A stretch of DNA of 37,598 bases from Hondaea fermentalgiana (taxonomy: Eukaryota > Sar > Bigyra > Thraustochytrida > Thraustochytriidae). Positions 33,423 to 37,598 of the stretch are shown here, piece by piece (position 1 is the stretch's first letter; every line of letters begins with the position of its first letter). The position numbers and the translations under genes were made by a program. Where the stretch lies: contig NPFB01000099.1 of the NCBI GenBank assembly GCA_014084085.1, positions 37,488 to 75,085 of the forward strand. The letters run 5' to 3'. The notes under the pieces are model-generated. The model was not told where the DNA came from. It saw only the letters and a list, made by a program, of their open reading frames with translations, and did no database searches.

Positions 33423-35462
33423 ATGGCGCAGTCCCGCGTGCGGGCGCTCGAGGAGGACGTCCGCGAGGGCGGCGTGAGTAGCGTGAACAATGTCGTGAAA
33501 CTCTTGCGGACAATGCGTGAAGATGACGATGACGATGACGAGGGAAACAGCTCCGAGGCGCTCACAGCCATGCATGCGCTGCGACGCACATTTTCACAAT
33601 TTCTGGAACAGGGTGATCTGTGCCAGACCCAGACAGGCAAGCGCGGACGCGGCATTGAAGAGGGAGACAAGGATGACGACCAAGAGACTGCGGAAGAGGC
33701 CGCCAAAAAGGACAAAGTTCTCAAATTTACACGATGGCTTCGCGAAAAGTACGTGACGTACTGCAAGCTCTTGGCTGCGTGGCTTCGGCACGAAAAGGAC
33801 ACGTACCAGGTGGCGGCCTTGCGAACCCTTATGCACCTGGTGCAGCGAGATGCGGCTGCTAGCGGGGCAACGACGGCAACCTTTGGCGTCGAGCTGTATA
33901 CCTTTGTCGTGCGCTCACTTGTGGAGGCCCCCATTGCAGGCGGTTTGGAGAGCCAGCTCTTGCGCACCCTTCGCGACGAGTACATTGTTTCCTACACGGA
34001 CGTTCGTTACTACACGTTGGTGGCAGTGCAGCGCATTTGCGCTGCGCAGAGCCAGCAGCGACCAAAGGCTCTCAACGAGGAGGACAACGAAGAGGAAGAC
34101 AGCAACGCAGGCACGGATCAAGACGAGATGGAGCCGAAACCTGTTGGTGGATTTGCCGCTCTTGCAGAGATCCCTCGCAGTATTGATCGCGATGTTTTGG
34201 GCGAGAACGTCTTTGATCTCTTGTACGCAACGCCCTCCGAGGTTGACGCAGATGATTTCAAGGACTCGACCAAGGCGTGGGTGCCTCGTGTTAAGGGTGC
34301 AAACAAGCGCGCCGCCAAGTTGCACCGACGCGCGTTCCAGGGCGCGTGGCTCGCGTTTTTGCAGCTCGGCGACTTTTCCCCGCGCGTCTACAGGCGTGTT
34401 CTCGTGTGTCTGCCGAAGCGTGTGGTCCCGTACCTGCAAGATCCGCTTTTGCTGAGCGACTTTCTCACGGACGCGTACGAGCAGCGCGGCCCCACGGCAA
34501 TGCTGGCGCTTAACTCGCTTTTTCAGCTCATGATGGAGCACCACTTGGACTATCCTGACTTTTACCCCAAGCTCTACCGGTTGCTGGACCACGATACTTT
34601 TCACGTCAAGCACCGCGCGCAGTTTTTCGAGCTGCTCAGTCGCGTGATGGCGTCGACCCACTTGGCTTCGTACCTGGTGGCTGCCTTTGCCAAGCGTATT
34701 GCGCGTTTGGCATTGTATGCGCCACCGAGCGGTGCCATGTTTGCAGTGGTCCTCATTGGCAATTTGCTCAAGCGTCATCCAACGTGTTTGACGCTTTTGC
34801 ACCGCCCGACGGCAACGGAGCTCAAGCGTGAACGTGGCGAGCGTGTTGAGGAGGACGCGGACTTTGACAAGCGCGCCAAGATTGATGCCATCAAGGAAGC
34901 CTCTTTGCGTCTTGCCCTTGGACCGGTGGGCGGCGACAGCGAGGATCAGAGCGCGAGCGAGAGCGAGAGCGAAAACGAGGAAGATGGTGGCAACGAAGAG
35001 TCCAAGGATTCAGTCAAGACGGCTAGCAAGGGCACACAGCAGAGAAAGAAGACAACGACGGCGACGACAGCAAAGATGAAGAAGCGCAAGCTGGGCGAAA
35101 CGCTGGGCGCGCTTTCGACCTCGGAACTCACGGAAGATCCCTTTGATATCGAAGAGCAAGACCCTTCCAAGTGCGGCGCGGTGGACTCGTGCTTGTGGGA
35201 AATTCAGGCGCTGTCGAAGCACTACTGCCCCAAGGTGGCAAGTCTGGTGCACTCAATTTTCGAGACGGAGATCAAGGCTAGTATGGAGAGCAAGAAGATC
35301 CAGCCTCCGGTCCCGCTCGACGATTTTGTTGCTATCACGTACAAGTCTCTTTTTGATCAGGAGTTGCGTCGGGGTCAAAAGCGGCGCGCGGTGGCGCTTA
35401 ACTTTGTCGCTCCAGACAAGGCCGAGGTCGATGACGTCCCTGCTGTCTTTTCCCTCGTATAA
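33423..35462 (+). CDS. NOC4: NOC4 nucleolar complex protein (CBF/Noc domain), 679 aa
   Basis: Noc4 with Nop14 is needed for maturation and export of the small ribosomal subunit from the nucleolus. The CBF domain (about residues 340-470) is very well conserved: YPDFYPKLYRLLDHDTFHVK, RAQFFELLSRVMASTHLASY, VAAFAKRIARLALYAPPSGA and NLLKRHPTCLTLLHRP. Downstream DPFDIEEQDPSKCGAVDSCL (from about 572), HYCPKVASLVHSIF and DDFVAITYKSLFDQEL are the Noc4-specific C-terminal block. This separates it from Noc1/CEBPZ and Noc3. Acidic inserts lie near residues 32-40, 75-95 and 500-520, and a Lys/Thr-rich stretch near 535-560, making it longer than the usual 510-550. The start at 33423 (MAQSRVRALEEDV) is the first in-frame ATG. 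Confidence 0.95.
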   Translation: MAQSRVRALEEDVREGGVSSVNNVVKLLRTMREDDDDDDEGNSSEALTAMHALRRTFSQFLEQGDLCQTQTGKRGRGIEEGDKDDDQETAEEAAKKDKVLKFTRWLREKYVTYCKLLAAWLRHEKDTYQVAALRTLMHLVQRDAAASGATTATFGVELYTFVVRSLVEAPIAGGLESQLLRTLRDEYIVSYTDVRYYTLVAVQRICAAQSQQRPKALNEEDNEEEDSNAGTDQDEMEPKPVGGFAALAEIPRSIDRDVLGENVFDLLYATPSEVDADDFKDSTKAWVPRVKGANKRAAKLHRRAFQGAWLAFLQLGDFSPRVYRRVLVCLPKRVVPYLQDPLLLSDFLTDAYEQRGPTAMLALNSLFQLMMEHHLDYPDFYPKLYRLLDHDTFHVKHRAQFFELLSRVMASTHLASYLVAAFAKRIARLALYAPPSGAMFAVVLIGNLLKRHPTCLTLLHRPTATELKRERGERVEEDADFDKRAKIDAIKEASLRLALGPVGGDSEDQSASESESENEEDGGNEESKDSVKTASKGTQQRKKTTTATTAKMKKRKLGETLGALSTSELTEDPFDIEEQDPSKCGAVDSCLWEIQALSKHYCPKVASLVHSIFETEIKASMESKKIQPPVPLDDFVAITYKSLFDQELRRGQKRRAVALNFVAPDKAEVDDVPAVFSLV

Positions 35463-35990
35463 AAATAGGCAAAGGCATGCAGACAAACTGGATCAAATTT
35501 TATAAGTGTCTAGTAAATGCAAAGCTGTGCTTGGATCAAACGCAAAGATGCGGCCACTACTAGTAATGTAAAGGAAAGGCACGAGCCTCTCTCTCTCTCT
35601 CTCGCTTCTACTTCCTTGCTTGTCTGCGGCTTGGCAGATGCGAATCGTTCTCACTCGACCGTCATCCTCGGGTCCATTCTTCTGGCAGACGAGTCCACTC
35701 GGTCTCCGCCGGCAGCGGGCAGCAGCCGCCAGCTTGGCTGTGAGCGAATGGACTCGCAACAGGAGCCGATTGGGCTCCGACAATGGCCCCCGTGGAAGAG
35801 GGTAATTAGGGGAAACAGTAGCTGGCTGCTACTCTACGGTAGTAGCACTACTACCACCCAGGATTCATTCGCAAGAGCGGGCACGCGATGTTGTTGTGTG
35901 CACGGCAGCCAAGCCAGCCTGCCAGACAGAGGTGGACGCAGGGCCAAACCAGCATCGAGAAGCGCCACGCGACACGCAGCAGCGAGCAGC

Positions 35991-36030
<40 letters not shown>

Positions 36031-36086
36031 GAGCAGCAGCAGCGGCAGCAACACGCAAGTGGCAAGAGAAGAGAAGAGCAAGCACG
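35463..36086. promoter_or_regulatory. Intergenic region and phosphomannomutase leader with CAG repeat
   Basis: These 624 bases lie between NOC4 and the phosphomannomutase ATG. They hold a (CT)n tract (about 35588-35604), mixed sequence without a gene and a CAG repeat in the presumed 5' untranslated region. The frame through the repeat gives poly-Gln, but it is not in a supported gene. Confidence 0.4.
35993..36028. repeat. (CAG)n trinucleotide repeat in the phosphomannomutase leader
   Basis: About twelve CAG/GCA units, extended by imperfect AGCAGC copies to about 36052, ending some 35 bases before the start codon. Confidence 0.88.
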
Positions 36087-37102
36087 ATGACGACCAAGAA
36101 CACCAAGATCTTGGCGCTCTTTGACGTCGACGGCACCCTCACCGTCGCGCGCAAGGTAAGTGGAAACGAGATGCGCGAGGGTTACTGCGCGAAGGGGAAG
36201 ACCGACAGGCAGACAGACGGACGAGCTCGTGCTCGTGCTCGTGCTCGTGCTCGCTTTTATGGGTGAGTTGTCGACGGGCAGAAGAACGATTGACTGACGA
36301 AGCAAGCCATATGGTGGAAATTACATGCGATCCCGCTCGAACTTTACTTGGGTTTGGGAAATGAATGTATCGCAAATGAAACGCTGTTGAACGTGTTGAC
36401 GAAACACAGGAAATCACGCCGGAGATGGACGCATTCATGAAGAAGCTGCGCGAGCACATTGTTGTGGGCGTCGTGGGCGGATCGGATCTCGTCAAGCAGC
36501 AAGAGCAGCTCGGCGCCAACGTTACGGACGAGTACGACTACAGCTTTTCGGAGAACGGCCTCATGGGCTACAAGGCTGGCAAGCTGTTTCACACGCAGTC
36601 TTTCGTGGAGTACCTTGGCGAAGACAAGATGAAGGAGTTCCTCAACTTTGTCCTCAAGTACCTTGCGGACGTGGACTGCCCGGTGAAGCGCGGCACTTTT
36701 GTGGAGTACCGCCAGGGCATGCTCAACATTTCGCCCATTGGCCGTCAGTGCTCCCGCGAAGAGCGCAACGCCTTTGAGGCCTACGACAAGGAGGCCAAGG
36801 TCCGCGAGAAGATGGTTGCGGCCTTGGACAAGGAGTTTGGCGACAAGTTCAACCTCAAGTTTTCGATTGGCGGCCAGATTTCCTTTGACGTTTTCCCCAA
36901 GGGCTGGGACAAGACATACTGCCTGCAGTTTGTAGAGAACGAGGGCTACGAGGAGATTCACTTTTTCGGCGACAAGACCTATGAGGGCGGCAACGATTAC
37001 GAGATCTTCAACGACCCGCGCACCATTGGCCATTCGGTCACCACCTACGAGGACACCATGCGCATCTGCACGGAGCTCTTTCTGTCTGAGAAGAAGGAGT
37101 GA
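36087..37102 (+). CDS. PMM: Phosphomannomutase, two exons, 253 aa
   Basis: The enzyme converts mannose-6-phosphate to mannose-1-phosphate, the precursor of GDP-mannose for glycosylation. Exons are 36087-36155 and 36410-37102, joined in phase 0 across a GTAAGT...CACAG intron. Exon 1 ([23 protein letters not shown]) holds the HAD nucleophile motif DVDGTLT (D13, D15). Exon 2 continues with [50 protein letters not shown], the substrate-binding [19 protein letters not shown] and [14 protein letters not shown], then [29 protein letters not shown] (metal-binding Asp) and [12 protein letters not shown]. The length equals that of eukaryotic PMM2/Sec53 (about 245-260). All catalytic positions appear intact. 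Confidence 0.96.
36156..36409 (+). other. Intron of the phosphomannomutase gene
   Basis: 254 bases from GTAAGT to CACAG, phase 0, placed between the HAD nucleophile exon and the rest of the enzyme. It contains a GCTCGT hexanucleotide repeat at 36225-36253. Without its removal the frame stops shortly after the repeat. Confidence 0.93.
36225..36253. repeat. (GCTCGT)n hexanucleotide repeat in intron
   Basis: About five units inside the phosphomannomutase intron. Confidence 0.85.
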
Positions 37103-37284
37103 GTGAGTATGTGTGTGTGTCTGCGTAATTGCTCTCTGCCTCCGTGCCAAAAGTAAAAAAAAAATGACTCCATTGATAGGCCAAACGATTTTAGCAAAAT
37201 ATTCAACGTGAGTTGTTTTTGCCTCTCCCTTGATCCTCTTCAATCTCTCTGGATGGCTCTGACCCAACGTGGTCGCTGGGTGGG

Positions 37285-37311
37285 CAGCCAGCCAGCCAGC
37301 CAGCCAGCCAG
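37285..37311. repeat. (CAGC)n tetranucleotide repeat
   Basis: Six units of CAGC in the phosphomannomutase 3' flank. Confidence 0.85.
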
Positions 37312-37545
37312 GCAAGAAAGCCGAGGTCGGAGAAGCGACAGAGCTGCAATGAAAGAGTGAGTGTGTGCGCGCACTGGTCTCTCTGGCCGGCTTGCTTTTG
37401 CTTGTTGTTTCTGGCACTTCCCGCTCCCGCTCCGTGTCCCTTCGAGCGGGCTGGACTCGGACTTCTTGGGGCTGGCGGGGTGGAGGGGGAGAGGAGGGCG
37501 AGAGAGCACGCCGTGCTGGCTGGGCGAAGAGAAGAAGGGCGCCCG

Positions 37546-37598
37546 GCGCAGCGCAGCGCAGCGCAGCGCAGCGCAGCGCAGCGCAGCGCAGCGCAGCG
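37546..37598. repeat. (GCGCA)n pentanucleotide repeat at the window end
   Basis: At least ten perfect units run to the last base. Its full length is unknown. The same unit occurs at 26925-26950. Confidence 0.92.

Larger units (their letters stand above)
37103..37598. other. 3' flank of phosphomannomutase, repeats, no gene seen
   Basis: These 496 bases contain a GTGTGTGT stretch just after the stop, an A-run at 37154-37163, a CAGC repeat (37285-37311) and the terminal GCGCA repeat. The open frames here are repeat-driven and antisense. No gene is supported. Confidence 0.4.

Noticed and set aside
36344..37417. Minus-strand frame of 357 residues
   Set aside because: Exactly antisense to phosphomannomutase exon 2, with no family character.
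1..37598. Transposons, integrated viral genes or insertion sequences
   Set aside because: I looked for integrase, transposase, reverse-transcriptase and capsid signatures and terminal inverted repeats and saw none.

Overview
The window reads as nuclear DNA of a compact, GC-rich, intron-poor eukaryotic microbe. I recognise the eukaryote-specific genes THADA/Trm732, NOC4, DOT1, a Mad3/BubR1-like checkpoint protein, sideroflexin, a Tctex-type dynein light chain, a TMC channel and phosphomannomutase. They sit on alternating strands a few hundred bases apart, mostly as single uninterrupted reading frames; only two genes clearly need GT-AG introns. Short tandem repeats of 2-6 bases are frequent in the flanks. 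This fits a protist with flagellate stages, most likely a stramenopile of the thraustochytrid/labyrinthulomycete type, but the assignment is inference from style and gene content. One 100-base run of N (27144-27243) is a scaffold gap.

Layout: low-complexity unknown protein (+, 280-1317); Tctex dynein light chain (-, 1789-2481); TMC-like channel (+, 2939-6169); giant THADA/Trm732 homologue carrying an in-frame zinc deaminase domain (-, 6543-13052); membrane-anchored DUF2252 protein (-, 13796-15577); Sec14/CRAL-TRIO plus GOLD-like protein with two introns (+, 17091-18674); DOT1 histone methyltransferase with a RanBP2/NZF-type zinc finger (+, 19785-21782); Mad3/BubR1-like protein with two KEN boxes and nine PFSIFGD-type motifs (+, 22410-24941); sideroflexin (-, 25439-26353); MORN-repeat protein interrupted by the gap (+, about 27020-29820); 68-residue two-helix membrane protein (-, 30219-30425); YccF-domain protein (+, 30950-31648); UbiA prenyltransferase (-, 31728-32639); NOC4 ribosome-biogenesis factor (+, 33423-35462); phosphomannomutase with one intron (+, 36087-37102).

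There is no operon logic; the genes are independent housekeeping and regulatory units. Several pairs are divergent and probably share a promoter region (Tctex/TMC, DUF2252/Sec14, sideroflexin/MORN, small membrane protein/YccF, UbiA/NOC4). The two strongest novelty candidates are inside proteins: a nine-copy ABBA-like degron/Cdc20-binding array in the Mad3 homologue, and a RibD/Rib2-type deaminase inserted into a THADA/Trm732 scaffold. A third is a DOT1 enzyme whose zinc finger carries the Thr-Phe signature of ubiquitin-binding NZF fingers, which suggests a built-in reader for ubiquitinated H2B.
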